Assembly: GCA_029260735.1 (NCBI GenBank)
Contig: JAJDCR010000108.1
Coordinates: forward strand, 1-44,969
Source of the DNA: Planctomycetota bacterium
GTDB lineage: Bacteria > Planctomycetota > Uabimicrobiia > Uabimicrobiales > Uabimicrobiaceae
Direction: 5' to 3'
DNA length: 44,969 bases
Below are positions 1 to 8,000 of the stretch, piece after piece. Both the position numbers and the translations under genes were made by a program. Position 1 is the first letter of the stretch, and every line of letters begins with the position of its first letter. Under the pieces are notes generated by a model. The model was not told the DNA's origin and ran no database searches. It was given only the letters and a program-made list of their open reading frames with translations.

Positions 1-10
1 CTACTTCTAA

Positions 11-67
11 TACCATAACTTTCTCCTTATTTTGATTTTACTCTTCGAGAAATTATGGTATTTTTTT
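11..67 (+). terminator. terminator-like hairpin at left edge
   Basis: Arms at 11-25 and 47-60 are complementary with one bulged base. They enclose a loop of about 21 nt and are followed by a T-run at 61-67, as in a Rho-independent terminator read on the plus strand. The gene it would serve lies outside the window. The long loop makes the call moderate. Confidence 0.45.
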
Positions 68-293
68 CATTTTAGCAACTTTTTTCTCTTTTCCCCTTCT
101 CTTTCCCCCTAAAAACCTAGACTACTTATGCAACACTGTCAAGATTGAGTGCTATACTTCCTTAAGGAGTTAGCTATTTTGCTTTGATGATGAAGGAACG
201 AAAAAAAGCTAAAGGCTAGGAAAAATAAGAGTGAAAAACACGTATTTGGATTTGCTTGTTTTTAAGGCACTGAATGCGTCTTAAAGTTGAAGA

Positions 294-440
294 TAGAAAA
301 GAGTTTCACGCAAAGGCGCAAAGACGCCAAGGGTAAAAAGAATTAAGACAAAAGATAAATTCGGAGAATTTTATCAAAAAGAAAGATTTTTTACATCTTC
401 CTTTGCTTTTCTTTGCGCCTTTGCGTGAAATTCTTTTCTA
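294..440. repeat. large inverted repeat (30-bp arms)
   Basis: Arms 294-323 and 411-440 are inverted copies with a single mismatch. The inner 20 bases, TTTCACGCAAAGGCGCAAAG, are perfectly complementary. The 87-bp centre has no obvious ORF. This looks like a REP/MITE-type intergenic element; I believe similar GC-rich 'CGCAAAGGCGCAAAG' repeats are common in other genomes, but that is memory. It lies downstream of the minus-strand gene ending at 538 and could also fold in RNA. The rest of 68-537 holds nothing I recognise. Confidence 0.6.
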
Positions 441-537
441 CTCAAAATCCACCGCGGAGGGGAAAAAAATACAAAGGCTACCAAAAGCGGCCGGCATAAA
501 AGAATAAATTGCGATCAACCGCACAGATGTAAAAAAT

Positions 538-2877
538 TTACCTAACTTCAAAGGTGTGTTTGAAAATTTGTTGGCCCATTTCTCCCTGTGGACCCATGAC
601 TGTAAATTCAACTGCAAAAAAACCTTCATGTGGAAAGTCGAGCTTTAAAACGCCGGTTGATTTTGTTTCGCGCCATTGTCCTCCTTTAAAGCGGTAAAAC
701 ATTCTCAGTTTTTGCTGATAGCGGTTTGATATTTCTAAGAGTATCATTGCCGAAAGCTTTTTTGTGGTGGGAGTTTGTTTGGCCTGAACAATGAAGTTAC
801 CTGCCCTTTTGAGGAAGACATGTCTAGCTCCGGAATACCAACCAGCATCAACGATTAGATTGTGTTTGCGATCGTCCATTACCTTACGAATTTCATTTTT
901 ACGTCCCATTACTGGCGTGTTGTTGAAATCGCATAGAATAACGCGGTTGCCAAAAATTCGATAAATCGGACAAGCACTATAACCACTCCAGTGTCCACCT
1001 GAAAATCCGCGCGTCATTTGTTTGCCGTAATCTGAAGGAAGAGGATCTGCTTGATGCCAATCACCGCCCTTGTCAGGGACGAGAAGGTGTTGTTTGCTAT
1101 CGATTTTTATAGGGACGTAGTCGTTGGGGTGATCTGCTAACAGTTCGCTATCAAAAGGTTGCATGCCCTTGGGACCCAAGATCCAGTATCCTTCCCCATG
1201 AGGGGTTGGAACTAGAACCAATTGACCAGTATCATAGGTGTAAAACTTGCCCCCTTGGGTACGAATTAAAATCCCATGTTCGCTGCTTTCGAATAAGTAA
1301 TAAACATCGTCGCTGAATCCAAAGCTATCCCATCGATTGCCTGTGTAGTAGTGGACATTGTTGTAATTGTGGTAGCCGAACCATATTTTGTCTTTATCGA
1401 CAAAACAACCTTGGTACGATGATCCTGTGTCAAAACGCTTTGCCCCCCTTACTGTGGCATCGACTAACATCTCCTCCATGTTGCTATAATGGGTAAGCTG
1501 TTCTTTTTCTAAGGCATAGCATCCATCGGGGTAGGCACTCATCTGTAGCAATATCCTACCCAGATCGTCCGCCATCACTCGCGATATTTTGGTGGTGTCA
1601 AACGAGACAGGAATATGTTCCCAGTTTTCTCCATCCCAGCATGAAATCTCTCCAGGACGATCAGACAAACACATCCAAATATTTCCGTGCATGTCGCGCA
1701 CCGGAGAATACAAAGCCTGGTATTCTGTCCATAACTTTGTCCAGTCAGGAGCTTTGTTGTCATTTTGGGAGCTCGACTGATATAAACTATGCCGTGAAGC
1801 AGCATATATTTTATTATCGCCTTCAATAATGTAGTTGTAAGTTCCTGGGTCTACTCCACTTTTCCAGTTGAAATGATGGAGAGTGCCGTTTTTGAACTGG
1901 GCGATTCCTTCATGAGGCATTCCCAACCACAGAGAATCGTCCTTTGCGTGTAGCACCGAGCGCGGAAATTGCCAGCAGCGACTATTATCCCATTTCAGCT
2001 TGGCCGTTTCATCGATACGAGTTATTTCATTTTTTGGCGAAATTTGATAAAAAACATAGCTGCGCATTTGTCGATCATGGGCAAGAACCCAGACCGAGCC
2101 ATCGCGTAAACGAAGGCAATCATAGACCCGGCGGTTTCCCAAAACACCATTAATGTATTCGGTATTTATTTTTCTCCCCGTATCTAGATGATAAGCGTGG
2201 ACTCTCTGGGCTCCATATTCCAGAAGTAACATCCTGTCTGCCCCCCACAAGACTCCGTGTACTCTTTTTTGACCGAGAAGACTATTGATCGGCACCGATA
2301 AAGTGAGCTGCGATATTTTATTGCCGTGAACCGAAACAAGATGCCCGTTATAATAGAAATGAACCCAATCACCCCTGTCAAAAACTAGGGTATGTTTCAG
2401 ACTCAAAGGTGCTTCCACACGTTTCCAAGCTCCTTGGGTATAAACAGCGAGAAAGCGCTGACCCCAATTGAACAAATGCCCCGATTGAGAAACATATATC
2501 CCCGGATATTCGTGGGTAACATCATAATAAAAGTCAGTGAGATATTCGGCCGTCCCATCAATCAAGCGGTACAACTTCCCCTGATGCTCCTTGGTGCCTC
2601 GCTGAGAAGCGTACAACCCGCGGTCGTTTCCCCCATAAAGCTTGGTTAGATACTGACCTGACTTGAGTTTTGCGTTTTGTGGCGGTACAAATTTTTGACC
2701 GTTAAAGTAGTAGAGCGAGTTGTCGCCCATCATCCATAAAACACCACCTGGTTCAATTCCTACGTCCGAAATGGAGAATTTTTCGCTAGGCAAGGGAAGT
2801 TCTTGCCACGACTCGTTGGCCCAAAGAGTATGTAAAGATATGAACAGTGTCAAAATTATCACAAAATATTTTAGCAT
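538..2877 (-). CDS. secreted propeller-repeat protein (779 aa)
   Basis: The protein starts with a clear signal peptide (hydrophobic residues 4-19, cleavage near WANES). Recurrent segments such as DGSVWVLAHD, DDSLWLGMPHEGI and HGNIWMCL are typical of two-component-regulator-type beta-propeller blades (Reg_prop family). The last 60 or so residues look like a beta-sandwich of the Y_Y_Y type. Unlike classical hybrid sensors with this architecture, no transmembrane, kinase or DNA-binding domain follows, so it is probably a free periplasmic or extracellular sensor or binding protein. It is monocistronic by position. The start is ATG with a weak upstream GGA. The ligand and role are unknown. Confidence 0.75.
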   Translation of the reverse strand: MLKYFVIILTLFISLHTLWANESWQELPLPSEKFSISDVGIEPGGVLWMMGDNSLYYFNGQKFVPPQNAKLKSGQYLTKLYGGNDRGLYASQRGTKEHQGKLYRLIDGTAEYLTDFYYDVTHEYPGIYVSQSGHLFNWGQRFLAVYTQGAWKRVEAPLSLKHTLVFDRGDWVHFYYNGHLVSVHGNKISQLTLSVPINSLLGQKRVHGVLWGADRMLLLEYGAQRVHAYHLDTGRKINTEYINGVLGNRRVYDCLRLRDGSVWVLAHDRQMRSYVFYQISPKNEITRIDETAKLKWDNSRCWQFPRSVLHAKDDSLWLGMPHEGIAQFKNGTLHHFNWKSGVDPGTYNYIIEGDNKIYAASRHSLYQSSSQNDNKAPDWTKLWTEYQALYSPVRDMHGNIWMCLSDRPGEISCWDGENWEHIPVSFDTTKISRVMADDLGRILLQMSAYPDGCYALEKEQLTHYSNMEEMLVDATVRGAKRFDTGSSYQGCFVDKDKIWFGYHNYNNVHYYTGNRWDSFGFSDDVYYLFESSEHGILIRTQGGKFYTYDTGQLVLVPTPHGEGYWILGPKGMQPFDSELLADHPNDYVPIKIDSKQHLLVPDKGGDWHQADPLPSDYGKQMTRGFSGGHWSGYSACPIYRIFGNRVILCDFNNTPVMGRKNEIRKVMDDRKHNLIVDAGWYSGARHVFLKRAGNFIVQAKQTPTTKKLSAMILLEISNRYQQKLRMFYRFKGGQWRETKSTGVLKLDFPHEGFFAVEFTVMGPQGEMGQQIFKHTFEVR

Positions 2878-3336
2878 AACGTTTCCATCCGAATATTAGT
2901 AAGACTTGGTTCCATAGAGATTTTCTTTTGGGGTTTAGATGCGAACTAAAGAGAAGAAGTTCCAAATTTGTTAATTTTTTAGAGTTCTGTGTTACTATTG
3001 GGGTTTTGGAAGGTGCTTGTCGGAGCTTCATTAAAGATTGTTTCGAAAGAGCTGGTATGAAATGGTCTTATTTCTGGGGTCCAGGATATGTTTGATTTAC
3101 GAGCTACTTATCTTAACAAAAATTAGGGTGAGACTTTGCATGATTAGGTAAGGCTGGAGTATAATTGTGTGACTTGTTGACACGGCAATTCCATTTTATT
3201 TTTTAAGTGATTCACTTTAGGACAAGAAAAGGAAAATGCCAAAATTAGCCATTCTAAACTTGCTCACATTCCATAGGTTGAAAGTTAGCAGGGGATACTT
3301 GTATTAACTTATGAAATGTAAGAAAATCTCGTAAAC
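2878..3336. other. intergenic gap, nothing recognised
   Basis: This 459-bp AT-rich stretch separates two minus-strand genes. I see no convincing ORF, RNA gene or strong hairpin. It must contain the promoter of the propeller gene, but no clear -35/-10 pair stands out. Confidence 0.5.
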
Positions 3337-3990
3337 TCAGCTTTTTCTTTTGGAGAAAGCTAAGCCAATAAGAGCTATTAAGCTCATAGTGTAAGTTGCT
3401 GGTTCAGGGACTGTTGCACTGTTAAATACTGCGAGATGGTCAAAAACAATTCCATCGCTAGCAGGAGCTGCGAACCGAACCTCTGTAATTGCAGTATCTC
3501 CTTGTTCCCGATCAATTCGGATATAAACCTCACGAGAATTATCGCTAACTCGATTATATCCAGAGATATTGCGAATATCTAAAATAATAGTTTGTCCGTT
3601 GACTTCAACAGGCAATGCCGTCTCTACATCCCCAATCCCAACAGCAAAAGTATCCGCTCCGGGAGTATAGGTAAAAACCGTAGGAACAGCGAAAGAATTA
3701 GTAACAAAAGCTTGGGTTCCATCCCAAAGGCCTTGTCCAGCAGTAAAAACTCCTGGGGAAGCTCCATTAAAAGTCAAACTTAAACCGTTAATTAAAGTAT
3801 TGTCCTCAAAATCTTCGATAATCGCTCCGTTGAGCCCCACTGTATTATCAAGGTTCGTAACGGTAGTAGCATTGGGGCCTGCTCCCGTGTTGATAAAATT
3901 CAAGGGATCAAACCCTGTTATAGTGTAGGCATAAATTTGTTGCGATCCCAGTAGTATGCTTAAAAAAGCTAAGGATAAAAGAAGTCTCAT
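3337..3990 (-). CDS. PEP-CTERM sorting-signal protein
   Basis: This is a secreted protein of about 217 aa, counted from the ATG at 3988-3990. That start is preferred over the ATG at 4011 because GGGAGA lies at a proper distance upstream of it. An N-terminal signal peptide (LLLSLAFLSILLG..AYA) precedes a beta-rich region containing IIEDFEDN and SREVYIRID. The C-terminus is VPEPATYTMSLIALIGLAFS plus KRKS: a VPEP motif, a hydrophobic helix and a basic tail, as in exosortase substrates. It is clearly paralogous to the protein at 22730-23377 (shared EDFED, REVYIRID and AITEV blocks). It is probably exported and anchored or processed at the cell surface. No exosortase is in the window. Confidence 0.85.
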   Translation of the reverse strand: MRLLLSLAFLSILLGSQQIYAYTITGFDPLNFINTGAGPNATTVTNLDNTVGLNGAIIEDFEDNTLINGLSLTFNGASPGVFTAGQGLWDGTQAFVTNSFAVPTVFTYTPGADTFAVGIGDVETALPVEVNGQTIILDIRNISGYNRVSDNSREVYIRIDREQGDTAITEVRFAAPASDGIVFDHLAVFNSATVPEPATYTMSLIALIGLAFSKRKS

Positions 3991-4220
3991 AATAAATCTC
4001 CCGTAAATCAATACTATCTATGCTCTTTTTGAACAAATGGATAAAATTCAAAAAAGTTTATCTATAGTTATAGTATAATTGCTTATAGAGAAGAAAACAA
4101 CGATAATTTTGTATTAAGAGTTAAATTAATTTAATAGGTTTGATTTCTTCTCAGCTTAGAGATAGCATTTCTTATTCCTCCCTTCCTCTAACTACAAACT
4201 ATAAAAAATGGAAAAATAAA

Positions 4221-6545
4221 ATGGACCATGAACATTCTTGTTGTCATATAAAAAAATCGACCGCGATCGATCCTGTTTGTGGGATGTCTGTTGATCCCAA
4301 AACAACGGATCATAAAGCCGTCCACAAAGAAGAAAAGTATTATTTCTGCTCAAAAAGGTGCTACGAAAAATTTACGAGTGAACCCGAAAAATATTTGATG
4401 CCTCGGGAAGAGGTGGTTGTTGAAGGAGCTATATATATTTGCCCCATGCACCCGAGTGTCCGCCAAGAAGGCCCGGGTTCGTGTCCCATTTGTGCAATGG
4501 CCTTAGAACCGGAGATGTTCACGGGAGAAGAAGGAGAAAATCCTGAGCTAATCGATTTTCGTCGTCGCTTTAGTTGGGGTTTGCTCTTGACTCTGCCTGT
4601 TTTTATCCTCGAAATGGGAGGGCATTTGTTGGGTGGAAATAAGGTTTTGAGTGGATCTGCTTCTCACTGGGTTCAATTTGCTCTGGCAACTCCTGTTGTT
4701 TTATGGGCGGGATGGCCTTTTTTTGAAAGAGGCTGGCAGTCGTTAAAAACTCGTAATCTAAATATGTTTACCTTAGTTGCAATGGGGACGGGAGTAGCTT
4801 GGATCTACAGTGTCATTTCAACGTTTTTTCCTCAAATATTCCCTGCTTCCTTTCGTATGGCCGATGGTAGTGTTCCTGTATACTTTGAAGCCTCAGCAGT
4901 GATTGTTGTACTTGTTTTGCTCGGACAAATTTTGGAATTAAAAGCACGAGAGCATACCAGCGGTGCGATTAAAGCGCTCTTAGGGCTTGCTCCCAAAACG
5001 GCAAGGCGTATATCTTCTGATCGTTCTAATGAAAAAGAAGAGGAAGTTCCTCTGGAAGACATTATCTTAAACGATTTTTTACGGATTCGACCGGGAGAGA
5101 AGATATCGGTAGATGGAATCGTTATAGAGGGAAGTAGCCATATCGATGAATCTATGATCACAGGTGAACCAATGCCTGTAGAAAAAGAAGAGGGAGATCA
5201 AGTTGTTGCTGGTACCGTAAATGGAAATGGCTCTCTCATTATTCAAGCAGAAAAAATCGGGAAGGATACCATTTTGTCGCAAATTGTTCAAATGGTGGCA
5301 AATGCCCAGCGTAGTCGCGCTCCCATTCAACGGATGGCCGATAAAGTATCTGGTTGGTTTGTTCCCCTTGTCATTTTGGTTTCTCTTAGTGCCTTTTTGG
5401 GTTGGTTAACCTTAGCTTCTTCAGAAGGCTTTAGCTATGGCCTTATTGCCGCAGTTAGCGTTTTGATTATAGCCTGTCCTTGCGCTTTAGGCTTGGCGAC
5501 ACCTATGTCTATCATGGTAGGGGTCGGTCGAGGAGCTAAGTTAGGTGTCTTGATCAAAAATGCTGAGGCACTGGAAGTTTTAGAAAAAGTGGATACCATT
5601 GTTCTTGATAAAACAGGAACTCTGACCCAAGGCCGTCCGGCCTTAATAAAAATTATTCCGGCAGATGGTTATGAGAAAAAAGAAATTCTCGGCCTGTCTG
5701 CTACTTTAGAACAAGGGAGTGAGCATCCTTTAGCCGAAGCTATCGTCGAAGAGGCAAAAAAACAAGGAGTTGCTTTTTCGAAAACAGAAGATTTTCAATC
5801 GGTAACCGGCAAAGGAGTAAAAGGACTCATTGACTGTAAGAAAGTGGCCTTAGGAAACAGTAAACTGATGAGTGACCTAAAGGTAGATATAAGCACCTTT
5901 GAAGAAACGGCCGACCAATTGCGCCGCGAAGGCGAGACAGTTATGTTTTTTGCCGTCGAAGGAAAAATGGCCGGTCTTTTCGTCGTAGCAGATCCGATTA
6001 AAGAGAGCACCCCAAAAGCCCTAAAAAGTTTACGAAGAGCAGGTCTTAAAATTGTCATGCTGACAGGGGATAACCCAACGACAGCAAATGCAGTTGCCCG
6101 TAAACTCGAAATAGATGAAGTTCACGCCGATGTTTTGCCGGCCGATAAGAGTCGTATTGTCGAAGAGCTACGCCAAAAAGGAGCTATAGTAGCAATGGCG
6201 GGAGACGGGATCAACGATGCTCCTGCTTTAGCCGCGGCCCACGTTGGGATTGCTATGGGGACGGGAACAGATGTTGCGATGGAAAGTGCTGGGGTTACTT
6301 TGTTGAAAGGGGATCTAAGCGGTATCCTGAAAGCAATCAAGCTTTCTCAATTGGTTATGAACAATATACGGCAAAATCTATTTTTTGCTTTTATTTATAA
6401 CGCTGCTGGTGTTCCGATCGCAGCGGGTGTCCTTTATCCACTCTTGGGTGTCATGCTCTCTCCCATTTTTGCCGCTGCTGCGATGTCACTAAGTTCTGTT
6501 AGTGTGGTTCTCAATGCTTTACGTTTAAATTTTCGTAAAATATAG
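4221..6545 (+). CDS. copA: Cu(I)-exporting P1B-type ATPase with YHS and HMBD domains
   Basis: This 774-aa ATPase pumps Cu+ (or Ag+) out of the cytoplasm. Instead of an HMA domain it has an N-terminal HEHSCCH motif, a YHS domain (about 14-60) and a heavy-metal-binding domain, YICPMHP...CPICAMAL (about 71-98). The catalytic core has TGE (314-316), the CPC metal site (419-421), the phosphorylated DKTGT Asp463, the HP dipeptide (502-503) and GDGIND (661-666). N(x)6YN(x)4P and MSLSS near the C-terminus match the P1B-1 (Cu+) signature. The ATG at 4221 is chosen over an upstream in-frame TTG at 4140 because the protein then begins with the metal motif and has a GGA upstream. It is convergent with the YHS-DUF2231 gene and lies just outside the efflux operon. 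Confidence 0.95.
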   Translation: MDHEHSCCHIKKSTAIDPVCGMSVDPKTTDHKAVHKEEKYYFCSKRCYEKFTSEPEKYLMPREEVVVEGAIYICPMHPSVRQEGPGSCPICAMALEPEMFTGEEGENPELIDFRRRFSWGLLLTLPVFILEMGGHLLGGNKVLSGSASHWVQFALATPVVLWAGWPFFERGWQSLKTRNLNMFTLVAMGTGVAWIYSVISTFFPQIFPASFRMADGSVPVYFEASAVIVVLVLLGQILELKAREHTSGAIKALLGLAPKTARRISSDRSNEKEEEVPLEDIILNDFLRIRPGEKISVDGIVIEGSSHIDESMITGEPMPVEKEEGDQVVAGTVNGNGSLIIQAEKIGKDTILSQIVQMVANAQRSRAPIQRMADKVSGWFVPLVILVSLSAFLGWLTLASSEGFSYGLIAAVSVLIIACPCALGLATPMSIMVGVGRGAKLGVLIKNAEALEVLEKVDTIVLDKTGTLTQGRPALIKIIPADGYEKKEILGLSATLEQGSEHPLAEAIVEEAKKQGVAFSKTEDFQSVTGKGVKGLIDCKKVALGNSKLMSDLKVDISTFEETADQLRREGETVMFFAVEGKMAGLFVVADPIKESTPKALKSLRRAGLKIVMLTGDNPTTANAVARKLEIDEVHADVLPADKSRIVEELRQKGAIVAMAGDGINDAPALAAAHVGIAMGTGTDVAMESAGVTLLKGDLSGILKAIKLSQLVMNNIRQNLFFAFIYNAAGVPIAAGVLYPLLGVMLSPIFAAAAMSLSSVSVVLNALRLNFRKI

Positions 6546-6590
6546 GCACTTTGATCACTTCTTGGGCATTTTTGTTTTTTTTGCCTTTTT

Positions 6591-6673
6591 GAGATTAGGA
6601 AATTCCCTAATCTCAGAAAAACAAATAAACAACAATCTTCCAGGTTCTGTTTTAGCCTGGAAGATTATTGTTT
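6591..6673. terminator. double hairpin, bidirectional terminator
   Basis: Two hairpins lie between convergent genes. The first pairs 6591-6599 with 6606-6614 (9 bp perfect). The second pairs 6627-6644 with 6656-6673 (18 bp, one mismatch, 11-nt loop). T- and A-rich flanks on both sides suit termination of copA and of the minus-strand gene ending at 6694. Confidence 0.75.
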
Positions 6674-6693
6674 ATTATAAATTATATTTTCGC

Positions 6694-7446
6694 CTACCAG
6701 CTAAAGTAGTCTACTCCGTAAATTAGGGTTCCTCCCAAATGTCCTGTTATCATCACTAAAATAGCACTTATGAATAAGGCTGTTCTATAGATCGCTTGGT
6801 ATTTGTTTTGCTCTTTACGGTGATACAACTCCGAAAATATGGAGGTAAAAACAATCAGAACCCCGGTAGAGGTTCCTAGCCAGCGATGAATACTCAGAAC
6901 TGACTCAAGCTCTCCGGGGTAGCTCGCAAAGGCTCCCGCCGCCCAGCCTAAAGCCACTGCAAATATTGTCCCTAACGAGGCAAGAAAGACCAATAATCGG
7001 GCACTGTCTCGGAAAAAAGACTTTCTTGTGCGCCAAGCCAAGAGTTCTATGAATGCAGCCGTTAAAATAAGAGCTATGGGAAAGTGCACACTTACAGGAT
7101 GAAATTTTCCAGCAAATCTCAATAAATGAGATCCTTTCAGATTTTCTTCATGTGACTTGTCATCGTTCTCAACCTCAGAAGAGGAAGAAGAATGGGACTT
7201 CTCCAAAGGCTCAATCTCAGAAGAGGAAGCTAAGTTGGCAGCATAGGCTTCTGGATTTTGAGTAAATTTTCTCAAGCATTTTTTGCAGCACAAATAAACT
7301 TTTTTCCCTTGGTATTCCGTAAATATTTCGGGATCTATTTCTTCTTCGGGCATAACAGGGCACATTTCATTAGCACCAGGTTCTATCTCCGCGTAAAGAA
7401 AAGGCAAGAGAAGAAAGAGTGTTAAGAAGATAAGTAAACGAAGCAT
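6694..7446 (-). CDS. YHS-domain plus DUF2231 membrane protein
   Basis: This 250-aa protein has a signal peptide (1-19), then a YHS-like metal-binding domain with Cys29 and the YLCCKKC cluster (Cys53, 54, 57). A charged Ser/Glu/Lys linker (about 75-110) follows. The C-terminal half has about four transmembrane helices and starts with FHPVSVHFPIALILTAAFIE, typical of DUF2231. The YHS part would face the periplasm and may bind copper; the membrane part may be a haem or metal-associated module, but its function is not established. The start has AGGGAATAGAAA upstream. It probably belongs functionally to the metal island, separated from the lipoprotein upstream by hairpins. Confidence 0.8.
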   Translation of the reverse strand: MLRLLIFLTLFLLLPFLYAEIEPGANEMCPVMPEEEIDPEIFTEYQGKKVYLCCKKCLRKFTQNPEAYAANLASSSEIEPLEKSHSSSSSEVENDDKSHEENLKGSHLLRFAGKFHPVSVHFPIALILTAAFIELLAWRTRKSFFRDSARLLVFLASLGTIFAVALGWAAGAFASYPGELESVLSIHRWLGTSTGVLIVFTSIFSELYHRKEQNKYQAIYRTALFISAILVMITGHLGGTLIYGVDYFSW

Positions 7447-7500
7447 TTTCTATTCCCTAATGGTTGTGATGTTTAACATAATATTTTTTTTATTGAAATT

Positions 7501-7548
7501 GCCTTAGGCTAAGGCAGCCCTACTCTATTAAAGCAGGGCTAATTTTTT
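7501..7548 (-). terminator. hairpins after lipoprotein gene
   Basis: AGCCCT (7516-7521) pairs with AGGGCT (7535-7540), and next to it the palindrome at 7501-7515 can form a short hairpin. Both lie just after the stop of the minus-strand lipoprotein gene. T-runs are weak in the minus direction, so termination efficiency is uncertain. Confidence 0.4.
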
Positions 7549-7562
7549 AGGGTCTTACAGTC

Positions 7563-7928
7563 TTACTCAGCAACCAGAGTTACCTTAGAGGCTTTTAGTT
7601 TACCATTTTCTACTTTACCCATGACATTGGCTTTCTTGGGAACAGAGCAAAGTCCCATATCATGAACTTCTAAGTGCATACCAGTAATAAGCATCGGCTT
7701 GCCATCAATCTCTGCGGCAGCTTTACTACAGCCTTCCATACCTTCCATTTCGTAAACACAAGCGGCACATCCAATGTTAATATCTTTCATTTCACTCTCG
7801 GCAACAACAGGGGCAACTTCTGTTTTTGTTGTTTCTGTGGCAGGAGGGCTAGTAGTTTTAGTTTTGTTGCAAGCAACAGTGCTTAGAACTAGGATAAGAC
7901 AAAGAGTTAGAGTTTTTATAGATTTCAT
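7563..7928 (-). CDS. DUF6370-like Cys-containing lipoprotein
   Basis: This 121-aa lipoprotein has a lipobox ending STVAC with the acylated Cys at 20, and then a Thr/Pro/Glu linker. The conserved part reads GCAACVYEMEGMEGC followed by IDGKPML, a histidine (HD), GLC and a beta-rich tail. This pattern resembles DUF6370, a small cysteine-bearing domain found in envelope proteins. Cys54, Cys57, Cys67, His89 and Cys94 could form a metal site, which fits the neighbouring efflux genes. A good ribosome site (AAGGAC) precedes the ATG. The family assignment is from pattern memory and the function is unknown. Confidence 0.7.
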   Translation of the reverse strand: MKSIKTLTLCLILVLSTVACNKTKTTSPPATETTKTEVAPVVAESEMKDINIGCAACVYEMEGMEGCSKAAAEIDGKPMLITGMHLEVHDMGLCSVPKKANVMGKVENGKLKASKVTLVAE

Positions 7929-7967
7929 TCTAAAAGTCCTTTTTGTTGATACGTTGTTATAGTAAAG

Positions 7968-7988
7968 AAGATATTTTGCGAATATCTT
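7968..7988 (-). terminator. short hairpin after efflux operon
   Basis: AAGATATT (7968-7975) pairs perfectly with AATATCTT (7981-7988) over a 5-nt loop, directly after the last gene of the minus-strand efflux operon. It is AT-rich without a strong T-run, so it is a weak terminator or 3' stability hairpin. Confidence 0.35.
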
Positions 7989-8000
7989 GAAATAAATTAT

